Positions 1-5,379 of a DNA stretch of 6,726 nt are shown piece by piece (position 1 is the first letter of the stretch; the number at the start of each line of letters is the position of its first letter). Source of the stretch: Desulfobacteraceae bacterium (lineage in GTDB: Bacteria; Desulfobacterota; DSM-4660; Desulfatiglandales; B25-G16); NCBI GenBank assembly GCA_030615565.1, contig JAUWZC010000121.1, forward strand, positions 1 through 6,726, written 5' to 3'. A model generated the notes under the pieces. The model did no database searches. It saw nothing but the letters and a program-made list of their open reading frames with translations, and was not told where the DNA came from. Made by a program: the position numbers and the translations under genes.

Positions 1-845
1 ATTGACTCCGCCTGCAAAGGGCGTCCCATAGCCCTAAGGATATCTGGATTAATATGCTGAATAGGCACGTCAAGGTATGGGCACAGAACCTCCTCGGAAT
101 CAATAAGCTCAAGAAGCCTTTCGGTTAAATGATAAGGATGAGCATAGAGAATTCTAAGCCATTTCAAACCAGATATGGTAAGAAGTTTCTCCAGGAGGTC
201 CTCAAGCGTACATAGTGGATCAAGATCACGGCCGTAGGAGGCTGTATCCTGGGCTACAAGATTAATCTCCTTAACACCCCTTTCAACCATCTTCTTTGTC
301 TCGATAAATAGAGAATCCACGGTTCTGCTCCGGAAAGGACCCCTTAAGGAAGGGATAATACAGTAGGAGCACTGGTGTGAACATCCTTCGGCGATCTTTA
401 GGTAGGCAGAATAAAAAGGCGTTGTCCGGGCCCTGGGTGCCCTGTGATCTGCTAAAAAATGCGGTCTATCTATAAAAAAAATTGGAGTGTTAGCACTTTT
501 AGCACTTAGGATCTCACGTATCCTATATATCTGCCCTGTACCAATCCAGCCATCAACCTCCGGTATCTCTCTGAGCAGCTTTCGTCCATATCTCTGCACA
601 AAACAACCTACAACCAAAAGGTATGCTAAATGCCCTTTATCTTTTAAACTTACAAGCTCAAGTATTGTGTCTATGCTCTCTTCAACTGCAGGCCTGATAA
701 AGGCACAGGTATTAACAACAGCTATATCGGCATCTAAAGGATCATCTACTATATCATATCCTTGCTCCTTGATAAGACCGAGTATATATTCACTGTCTAC
801 AAGATTTTTTACACATCCAAGGTTGATAAAAAATGCCTTTGGCAT
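1..845 (-). CDS. rimO: Ribosomal protein S12 methylthiotransferase RimO (3'-truncated by window edge)
   Basis: RimO is a radical SAM enzyme with two iron-sulfur clusters that adds a methylthio group to the conserved aspartate of ribosomal protein S12 in the cytoplasm. My minus-strand translation gives 281 residues of the usual ~440. The N-terminal UPF0004 domain begins LGCVKNLVDSE (C11), with C47 in NTCAF and C81 in VGCF as the other cluster ligands. The radical SAM motif CxxxCxxC lies at C155/C159/C162 inside EGCSHQCSYCIIPSLRG. The LGCxKNLVDSE box, SLRGPFRSR and QDTASYGRDL favour RimO over the related tRNA enzyme MiaB. The ATG at 845-843 follows an in-frame TGA 21 nt upstream, so it is the first possible ATG; the ribosome site is weak (AGGA, 3 nt away). 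The rest of the radical SAM domain and the TRAM domain lie outside the window. It is the last of four co-directional genes, 82 nt after the transglutaminase-like gene. Confidence 0.95.
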   Translation of the reverse strand, partial: MPKAFFINLGCVKNLVDSEYILGLIKEQGYDIVDDPLDADIAVVNTCAFIRPAVEESIDTILELVSLKDKGHLAYLLVVGCFVQRYGRKLLREIPEVDGWIGTGQIYRIREILSAKSANTPIFFIDRPHFLADHRAPRARTTPFYSAYLKIAEGCSHQCSYCIIPSLRGPFRSRTVDSLFIETKKMVERGVKEINLVAQDTASYGRDLDPLCTLEDLLEKLLTISGLKWLRILYAHPYHLTERLLELIDSEEVLCPYLDVPIQHINPDILRAMGRPLQAES

Positions 846-927
846 AAATCCTATAATGTCATTTCAGGTGGTGGCCAGGCTGAGATCTGAATAAGGTACG
901 AGGAAAAGGTTGCTGACTATTAAAATC
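846..927. other. Intergenic spacer between transglutaminase-like gene and rimO
   Basis: An 82-nt gap between two minus-strand genes. I see no hairpin with T-tail and no convincing -35/-10 pair, so read-through from the kinase cluster into rimO is possible, though a separate weak promoter cannot be excluded. Confidence 0.4.
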
Positions 928-1581
928 TTAAAATTCTTTTTCTGGCTGAAGGCTTGATTCCATCCATCTCTTGATCATGTCTTCTGTATAAGCACTCCTA
1001 AAACCATTAACAACCGTTTCAAATGGAAGGTCTGCAAAATGGCCATGATCATTAATATATTCGATATGTAAACGCCCATTCAAATCGTTGGAATGAAAGA
1101 TAGCCGGATTATGCCCATCAAATTCTACTAGCTTCAGGTCGAGCCTCTGACACATGTCTGTATCAAATGTGGGAGTCACCTTAATCCACCTGCCGTCAAT
1201 GTAAAGCTCATTATAGCCGTGGAAGGCAAAAATGTCTGTTTTCATCATGTTCCACAATTTTGGGGAAATTGAATAATTTCTAATATCAGCAAAGACAAGC
1301 CGTGCCGGTATACCATGAGCACGGGTCAATGCAGCTAGCAAAACTGCCTTTTGAACGCAAAAACCTTCTCCTCTTTCTAGAGTCCTGCTCGCCGGGTAAT
1401 GTTCAGGAAGGTAAAAGGGAGAATAGGGGGTATAAGGAATTTTGTCTCGGACAAAATTAAAAATCGCCCTTGCCTTTTCCTCAGAATGAGAGGCTACAAT
1501 TTTTTTAGAAAGCTTCGAAACCGAGGGTGTATCATAATCAATATAGTACGTTGGCTTCAGGTATACTGATAAGTCTTCCAT
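928..1581 (-). CDS. Transglutaminase-like (papain-fold) domain protein
   Basis: This is a 217-residue protein with a bacterial transglutaminase-like core (Pfam Transglut_core type), a fold that includes peptidases and amidases as well as true transglutaminases. The core spans roughly residues 35-140. The nucleophile region is GEGFCVQKAVLLAALTRAHG with Cys75, followed by the typical GIPARLVF strand. The histidine is His121 in FHGYNELYIDGRW. The usual WxxxDPT aspartate is replaced: the sequence reads WIKVTPTFD, so Thr136 is at the expected Asp position and Asp140 comes four residues later. No signal peptide or membrane segment is visible, so it is probably cytoplasmic. Start: the ATG at 1581 is the first in frame after the kinase gene's TAATAA, 15 nt downstream of that stop. 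No strong ribosome site is present, which fits translational coupling to the kinase. The substrate is unknown; the fold call is firm, the activity is not. Confidence 0.82.
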   Translation of the reverse strand: MEDLSVYLKPTYYIDYDTPSVSKLSKKIVASHSEEKARAIFNFVRDKIPYTPYSPFYLPEHYPASRTLERGEGFCVQKAVLLAALTRAHGIPARLVFADIRNYSISPKLWNMMKTDIFAFHGYNELYIDGRWIKVTPTFDTDMCQRLDLKLVEFDGHNPAIFHSNDLNGRLHIEYINDHGHFADLPFETVVNGFRSAYTEDMIKRWMESSLQPEKEF

Positions 1582-1596
1582 AACATGTATCGTTTA

Positions 1597-2874
1597 TTAT
1601 GTCTTTGTGGTGGTTCCTTTTGATAGACGTTTTATTATGGTTTGGGTGAAGTTTTTAAAGAATAGGAGTTGAATAGCTTCGGACAATCCATTTAAAAGGG
1701 TGGAGCTGAATTTAAGAAAAATACATTCCTCTTTGGTAATAATGGTAGCTGAGCGAGCTTCACCGGTCAGATAGGCCATCTCTCCAAAACATTGTCCCTT
1801 TTCTAAAACAGCTACCTCTTCACTTCCCGTTTGGACTAACACTTGGCCACTGATCAAAATATAGAAAGAATCGTCTATCTCTCCTTCTTGTATAATGGTC
1901 TTACCCTTCTCAACCTTAACTAAATCACATGCAGAAAGGATCTGGTCAATCTGACTTTCGGTAAAATTATTAAAAAAAGGCAGACCTTGGATATAGCTTA
2001 AAAATTCGCCGTCATGGGTTTCTTTTGGTGTTTCTTTTAAACTACGTAAGACCAGCCTCAGATCATAAGCAAAGTCCATACTGCACTGATAACGTTGAGA
2101 TGGATTCTTGGCCAGGGCCTTGCTAAGGATATCTCCAAATATCTTTGGTAACTCTGGTTTTAATTCCAGAATAGGGGGAGGGTCATTATTAACAATCTTA
2201 AACATAATAGAGTATTCGTTTTCTCCTTCGAATGCCTTTTTGCCAACTAGAAGCTCATAAAGGACTGAGCCAAGAGAAAAGAGATCGTTTCTCTCTGTTA
2301 TAAACTCCTCTTTGACTTGTTCAGGTGACATATAGCTGGGGGAGCCAAATAAACCTTTAACAAGAGTTGAGTGACCCCTTTTAATATAGGCGATGCTAAA
2401 ATCGGTTATCTTTACCTGACCTGATAGGCTAAGAATGATATTAGAGGGTTTTATGTCACGGTGAATTACCTCATTTTGATGGGCATATTCTAAGCCTTTG
2501 CATACATTGAAAATAATCTTTAATACCCTTTCTATAGGTAAAAGATTATCCGGCTTACAAAATTTCTCTAATGTGGATCCGTCTATATACTCCATGGTAA
2601 TATAACAGAAGTCTTGTTGTTGATCAGCATCGTATATAGTGACAATATTTGGGTGCATAAGACGCCCTGCAGATTGTGCCTCAATAAAAAAACTCTTCTT
2701 GTAGGCTTCTATTTCCTCAGGGCCTGTATCATCAGGGAGACGGTAAACCTTAATAGCTACTTGACGTTCAATATAAGGGTCCTTTCCAAGATAAACAGCT
2801 CCCACACTACCCTGTCCTATCTTCTTAAGAATCTGATAGCGGCCTATAGTCTTTATATTCTGCAAATCAAACAT
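1597..2874 (-). CDS. Ser/Thr protein kinase with C-terminal cyclic-nucleotide-binding domain
   Basis: This 425-residue Hanks-type kinase is fused to a cNMP-binding (CRP/PKA-regulatory-like) domain. Kinase domain, about 13-280: glycine loop GQGSVG (20-25), VAIK lysine K42, likely helix-C Glu65, HPNIV, catalytic loop HRDIKPSN (H138, R139, D140, K142, N145), DFS at 158-160 in place of DFG, GSPSYMSPEQ (177-186) and NDLFSLG with D197. cNMP domain, about 298-410: LPFFNNF entry helix, then a phosphate-binding cassette FGEMAYLTGEARSA with Glu365 and Arg374, the residues that normally contact ribose and phosphate. The two domains together suggest a kinase controlled by a cyclic nucleotide, loosely like eukaryotic PKG but with the regulatory domain at the C-terminus. 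No transmembrane helix or PASTA domain is seen, so it should be soluble. The ATG at 2874 directly follows an in-frame TGA; AGGGGA lies 12 nt upstream, a long spacing. It is in the probable operon between the lipoprotein and transglutaminase-like genes. Its substrates are unknown. Confidence 0.93.
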   Translation of the reverse strand: MFDLQNIKTIGRYQILKKIGQGSVGAVYLGKDPYIERQVAIKVYRLPDDTGPEEIEAYKKSFFIEAQSAGRLMHPNIVTIYDADQQQDFCYITMEYIDGSTLEKFCKPDNLLPIERVLKIIFNVCKGLEYAHQNEVIHRDIKPSNIILSLSGQVKITDFSIAYIKRGHSTLVKGLFGSPSYMSPEQVKEEFITERNDLFSLGSVLYELLVGKKAFEGENEYSIMFKIVNNDPPPILELKPELPKIFGDILSKALAKNPSQRYQCSMDFAYDLRLVLRSLKETPKETHDGEFLSYIQGLPFFNNFTESQIDQILSACDLVKVEKGKTIIQEGEIDDSFYILISGQVLVQTGSEEVAVLEKGQCFGEMAYLTGEARSATIITKEECIFLKFSSTLLNGLSEAIQLLFFKNFTQTIIKRLSKGTTTKT

Positions 2875-2927
2875 AAATCAATGAGATCCCCTGTAAAATT
2901 GGTTACATGATTGAATAGTCATCTCTT

Positions 2928-3536
2928 TTACTCTGAGATATCAACGAACAGTCTCTTTACATCAAGTTTATTTACCATATCATTAAATGTCTCACTCATT
3001 ACTTGATGCGCCTGTTTTATACCGGAAATCCTATATTTTTCGGCTTCGCCCTTGAATCTCCTGGTTAAAACATTCCCCTCCTGAGTAAATTCAGCCTCGT
3101 AATCTATCCTGGCAATCCACCTACGGCCAGATAGATCCAGAGTAAAATCGTATAAGTTGATAGCTAACTCTGGAATCCCTTCTTTCCGCTCATGTAACAA
3201 TTGTAGTCCCATATTCTCTAAATAAAGAGTAAAGGTTTTTTTAAAAAGGGTTTCTATGTCATAAATTCCAACAAGGAATCTCTCCTTTTCTCCTTTTGAT
3301 AGAATATAATTAATATTCCCAGAAAAATTTTTATATATCCCCTTTGCTCCATTGCCAATAATATCTTTATTGACTCTCTTGTCAATAAACCTGAAAAATA
3401 TTTCCTTCCCCTCCAGAATATTAGATTTTGGCATAGTGTTATACGTAACTTCCAGTTTAGGGATAGTAGCACACGCAAAAAAGAAGACAAGGGCTAGACA
3501 GGAAACAAGTTTAAAATAAGAAAAAAATAACTTCAT
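2928..3536 (-). CDS. Putative YajG/LptE-like outer-membrane lipoprotein
   Basis: This is a 202-residue protein with a lipoprotein signal peptide: MKLFF, a hydrophobic stretch to about residue 20, and a lipobox-like FFAC with lipidated Cys22. Phe at -3 is less usual than Leu. Residues +2 and +3 are Ala and Thr, not Asp, so by the E. coli rule it would sort to the outer membrane. The mature part has an FxDKR motif (residues 50-54) followed by IIGNG, then an amphipathic segment (about 96-110) and an alternating strand pattern (123-165). This arrangement recalls YajG-type and LptE-like lipoproteins; the family assignment is inference from pattern, not a confirmed match. I chose the ATG at 3536 over one nine codons upstream (3563) because AAGGAGG sits 6 nt before it and the signal peptide then starts normally. 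It is the first gene of the minus-strand cluster, 53 nt ahead of the kinase gene, and diverges from the radical SAM gene. Confidence 0.75.
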   Translation of the reverse strand: MKLFFSYFKLVSCLALVFFFACATIPKLEVTYNTMPKSNILEGKEIFFRFIDKRVNKDIIGNGAKGIYKNFSGNINYILSKGEKERFLVGIYDIETLFKKTFTLYLENMGLQLLHERKEGIPELAINLYDFTLDLSGRRWIARIDYEAEFTQEGNVLTRRFKGEAEKYRISGIKQAHQVMSETFNDMVNKLDVKRLFVDISE

Positions 3537-3643
3537 AAGATTCCTCCTTTTTTCTAAAAACACATAATAGACAATTGGCTCAAACTATTCTATTAAAGAA
3601 GTATTCTAGAAGAACCTTTATCTGTCAAGAAAAAGTAATCCAA
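3537..3643. promoter_or_regulatory. Divergent intergenic region between lipoprotein operon and radical SAM gene
   Basis: This AT-rich stretch of 107 nt separates two divergently read genes, so promoters for both directions should lie here or extend into the neighbouring coding ends. On the minus strand TATTAT (about 3565-3570) is a possible -10 box, but I see no good -35 at proper spacing. On the plus strand there are TTGGCT (3575-3580) and TATTCT (3602-3607), spaced too far apart (21 nt) for a standard sigma-70 promoter. No clear operator such as a CRP-type TGTGA/TCACA palindrome is present. Confidence 0.45.
3543..3549 (-). promoter_or_regulatory. Strong ribosome-binding site of the lipoprotein gene
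   Basis: The minus strand reads AAGGAGG followed by 6 nt (AATCTT) and ATG. It is near-consensus and decides the start at 3536; the ATG at 3563, lying upstream of this site, would not be served by it. Confidence 0.85.
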
Positions 3644-4624
3644 ATGATAAAAAGTATTTACAATAGGATACAAAAAAAAGACATAGATCTTCTTGATCAT
3701 GCATGGAAGGTTACCAGAGAAAACCATGGAAACAATTTTACATTCTACCTTCCTGGTATGATCAGGTATGGGAAGATGAGGGGCCTTTATCCTGCTATAT
3801 CATTAACCGGGGATAGGTGCCAGTTACTATGTGAGCACTGTAAGGGATTGCTCCTAAAACCTATGATAAAGGCAACCAACCCAGAAACCCTTATAACAAA
3901 GTGTCTTAAGTTAGCGAATTCAGGTCATTCAGGGGTTCTTTTAAGCGGCGGATCAGACCTTGAGGGGAGGCTTCCCTGGAAAAAATTCTACCAGGCAATC
4001 CAGAGAATAAAGAATGACACAAATTTATTTATATCTGTACATAGTGGTTTTTTAGATTTCAGCACAGCAGCCGCCCTCAAAGAAGCAGGCGTAGATCAGG
4101 CATTGATTGATATAATGGGTGATGAGGAAACTGCAAAAAAAATCTACCACCTTGATGGCCTTCAAAAGGTGATAACATCACTGGAGAATCTTTTCGAATC
4201 AGGACTTGATATTGTTCCTCATATTGTGGCTGGTCTCATGTATGGCAAAATACATGGTGAATATGATGCCCTGCACATTATAAGTCGTTTTAAACCTTCT
4301 GCAATTGTAATTGTTGTTCTTACTCCATTAAAAGGTACACCAATGTCAGGTGTCTCACCTCCATCTCAAATAGAGATTGCACGATTGATTGCCACGGCCC
4401 GATTGATGATGCCCCATACTCCGATATCTCTGGGTTGCGAGAGGCCCAGAAACAAAGAAGCACAGATGATGGAAAATCTGGCCATACATGCAGGCATCAC
4501 AAGAATGGCTGTGTGGTCAAAGAAAACTGTGGATATGGTATTGGGTCTTGGATTAAGACCTCTCTTTCAACCCACCTGCTGTTCTGTTCCATATAGAGAA
4601 GATTTTAACAAAGACTTTATATAG
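3644..4624 (+). CDS. Radical SAM protein, biotin-synthase/LipS-like, function uncertain
   Basis: This is a 326-residue radical SAM enzyme counted from the ATG at 3644. The cluster motif CxxxCxxC is C59/C63/C66 in TGDRCQLLCEHCKG, preceded by NNFTFYLPGMI. SGGSD (101-105) fits the SAM-contacting GGE-type motif, and alternating strand/helix segments run to about residue 260, as in a TIM-barrel fold. C-terminal features are LGCERPR (C265) and PTCCSVP (C312, C313), possible ligands of a second cluster. The layout resembles archaeal/bacterial uncharacterised biotin-synthase homologues and, by inference only, the LipS1/LipS2 lipoyl synthases; no lipoate ligase gene is nearby to support that. The reading frame also allows a TTG start at 3575, which would add 23 residues; I rejected it because no ribosome site precedes it and the added residues look non-conserved. 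The ribosome site before 3644 is itself weak (an A-rich AAGAAAAAG). The gene is transcribed away from the lipoprotein operon. Confidence 0.82.
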   Translation: MIKSIYNRIQKKDIDLLDHAWKVTRENHGNNFTFYLPGMIRYGKMRGLYPAISLTGDRCQLLCEHCKGLLLKPMIKATNPETLITKCLKLANSGHSGVLLSGGSDLEGRLPWKKFYQAIQRIKNDTNLFISVHSGFLDFSTAAALKEAGVDQALIDIMGDEETAKKIYHLDGLQKVITSLENLFESGLDIVPHIVAGLMYGKIHGEYDALHIISRFKPSAIVIVVLTPLKGTPMSGVSPPSQIEIARLIATARLMMPHTPISLGCERPRNKEAQMMENLAIHAGITRMAVWSKKTVDMVLGLGLRPLFQPTCCSVPYREDFNKDFI

Positions 4625-4643
4625 AATGTCCTCAATATATAGA

Positions 4644-4655
4644 TTAAAATTTTAA
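4644..4655. repeat. AT-only perfect palindrome TTAAAATTTTAA
   Basis: A 12-bp perfect palindrome lies 19 nt after the radical SAM stop codon. It has no GC pairs and no T-tail, so it is not a convincing terminator; it may mark a protein-binding or simply AT-rich promoter-upstream site. Confidence 0.35.
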
Positions 4656-4665
4656 ACTACATAGG

Positions 4666-4693
4666 TTGACTATAGACAGCTATCTCATATACA
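4666..4693 (+). promoter_or_regulatory. Candidate sigma-70-like promoter for the DUF3617 gene
   Basis: TTGACT (4666-4671, five of six consensus bases) is followed after 16 nt by TATACA (4688-4693, four of six). A second AT-rich TATATA lies a few bases further on. The position leaves a leader of roughly 90 nt before the ATG at 4792. This is a sequence match only. Confidence 0.4.
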
Positions 4694-4713
4694 TATATAA
4701 CTACAGGAAAAAG

Positions 4714-4740
4714 ACAACTCCGAGGGTTGTAGGAACTACA
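4714..4740 (+). other. Two overlapping, mutually exclusive leader hairpins
   Basis: Hairpin 1 pairs ACAACTC (4714-4720) with GGGTTGT (4724-4730) around a CGA loop: seven pairs, one of them G-U. Hairpin 2 pairs TGTAG (4728-4732) with CTACA (4736-4740) around GAA. They share TGT at 4728-4730, so only one can form at a time. They lie in the untranslated leader, about 40 nt before the ribosome site of the exported DUF3617 protein. No known riboswitch is recognised. Confidence 0.4.
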
Positions 4741-4778
4741 GAAGAAATAGGTGCTAAAGAAAAATAGCATTCCAAAAA

Positions 4779-4784
4779 AGGAGG
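4779..4784 (+). promoter_or_regulatory. Ribosome-binding site of the DUF3617 gene
   Basis: A full AGGAGG stands 7 nt before the ATG at 4792. It fixes the start codon and predicts efficient translation. Confidence 0.85.
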
Positions 4785-4791
4785 AATACCT

Positions 4792-5202
4792 ATGTTAAAA
4801 AAACTATTTTTCTGTTCAATAATTCTCTTAACAGCCATTTCAATTTCCTTTGCCGCTTCAGGGCCAAACATGAAGGAAGGCCTCTGGGAAATAACCACAA
4901 AAACAAAAATGCCGGGTATGGAAATGCCGCCGATGAAACATACTCAGTGCATTACCAAACACGACCTTGTTCCTCAAAGTTCTCAACCAGGACAGGAGTG
5001 CAAAATCACCGAGACTAAGGTGATTGGTAATACGGTGACATGGACCATGCAATGCAAGACCCAGGGTGGAGAGATGAAAGGAACCGGTAAGATAACTTAT
5101 AGCGAAGATAGCTTTGAGGGTACAATAATAATGTCAATGCCTCAGGCAAATATGAAGATTACCACCCACATCAGCGGCAAGCGAATCGGGGATTGCAAGT
5201 AG
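4792..5202 (+). CDS. DUF3617-family exported protein
   Basis: This is a small protein of 136 residues with a Sec signal peptide: MLKK, then a hydrophobic core to about residue 18, and a probable signal peptidase I site after SFA (residue 21). The mature part opens with GPNMKEGLWEITTKTKMPGM, the GLWE(I/V)T opening typical of DUF3617 proteins, and continues as short beta-rich segments (TVTWTMQCK, GKITYSEDSFEGTIIMSM). It has four mature cysteines (C53, C70, C88, C135), enough for two disulfides in the periplasm, and a methionine-rich stretch around residues 40-48. No function is established for the family. It stands alone on the plus strand with its own promoter-like box, leader hairpins and strong ribosome site, so it is probably monocistronic. 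Neighbours give no hint of its role. Confidence 0.82.
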   Translation: MLKKLFFCSIILLTAISISFAASGPNMKEGLWEITTKTKMPGMEMPPMKHTQCITKHDLVPQSSQPGQECKITETKVIGNTVTWTMQCKTQGGEMKGTGKITYSEDSFEGTIIMSMPQANMKITTHISGKRIGDCK

Positions 5203-5238
5203 CTTAGATGCTAACAGCAACTGGCAGATTTTTCCGAT

Positions 5239-5263
5239 ATTAAAAAACCACCATTTTTTTAAT
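5239..5263 (+). terminator. Weak AT-rich hairpin with T-run after the DUF3617 gene
   Basis: ATTAAAAAA (5239-5247) can pair with TTTTTTAAT (5255-5263) around CCACCAT. The stem has nine A-T pairs and ends in a T-run, 36 nt after the stop codon. Lack of GC pairs makes it weak; the symmetrical A/T runs could act from either side between convergent genes. Confidence 0.35.
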
Positions 5264-5271
5264 AAGAGGAC

Positions 5272-5337
5272 GTTAGAGACAAAAATCGATGCCAATAGCT
5301 TGCTTCGTTTTCCTATTGTTGTGCGGGCAGCTCTAAC
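5272..5337. repeat. Nested inverted repeats in the convergent intergenic region
   Basis: The outer pair is GTTAGAG (5272-5278) with CTCTAAC (5331-5337), 7 bp perfect. The inner pair is CAATAG (5293-5298) with CTATTG (5313-5318), 6 bp perfect. The spacers are 14, 14 and 12 nt, so the two stems can stack with a nearly symmetrical internal loop. It could be an RNA structure, a terminator part or a remnant of a small palindromic element. The short arms mean chance cannot be excluded. Confidence 0.35.
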
Positions 5338-5351
5338 TATTAGTTAATAGT
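5336..5351. repeat. Small inverted repeat ACTATT-AGTT-AATAGT
   Basis: Perfect 6-bp arms (5336-5341 and 5346-5351) enclose a 4-nt loop, directly beside the GC-rich hairpin at 5358-5377. It overlaps the outer arm of the nested repeat by two bases. Confidence 0.45.
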
Positions 5352-5357
5352 CAACAA

Positions 5358-5377
5358 CCCCGCCCTTCCGGGTGGGG
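5358..5377 (-). terminator. GC-rich hairpin after the acyl-CoA synthetase gene, probable terminator
   Basis: CCCCGCCC (5358-5365) pairs with GGGTGGGG (5370-5377) around TTCC; all eight positions pair on the plus strand, one as G-U (A/C mismatch on the minus strand). It begins 2 nt after the stop codon of the minus-strand acyl-CoA synthetase gene. Downstream on the minus strand comes TTGTTGACTATT, only moderately T-rich, so it is not a textbook intrinsic terminator. A palindrome-type mobile remnant is the alternative. Confidence 0.5.
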
Positions 5378-5379
5378 CA

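Noticed and set aside
487..894. Plus-strand 135-codon open frame inside the rimO region
   Set aside because: It is antisense to rimO, whose minus-strand frame carries all diagnostic motifs; its translation shows no recognisable domain.
908..923. GGTTGCTGACTATTAA, matching 15 of 16 bases of the minus strand around 5359-5344
   Set aside because: Both copies are intergenic, but one 15/16 match of this kind is about what chance allows in 6.7 kb, and the GC-rich hairpin is absent at the first site.
2614..2910. Plus-strand 98-codon open frame across the kinase N-terminus
   Set aside because: Antisense shadow of the kinase gene; composition is not protein-like and no ribosome site was seen.
3254..3490. 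Second minus-strand frame within the lipoprotein gene
   Set aside because: Out-of-frame overlap with the lipoprotein gene, which has the better ribosome site and signal peptide.
3575..3643. TTG start extending the radical SAM protein by 23 residues
   Set aside because: There is no ribosome site before the TTG, the extra residues show no family-like pattern, and it would consume most of the divergent promoter region.
4701..5052. Minus-strand frames opposite the DUF3617 gene
   Set aside because: Antisense shadows; the plus-strand gene has a full AGGAGG, a signal peptide and a family-like sequence.
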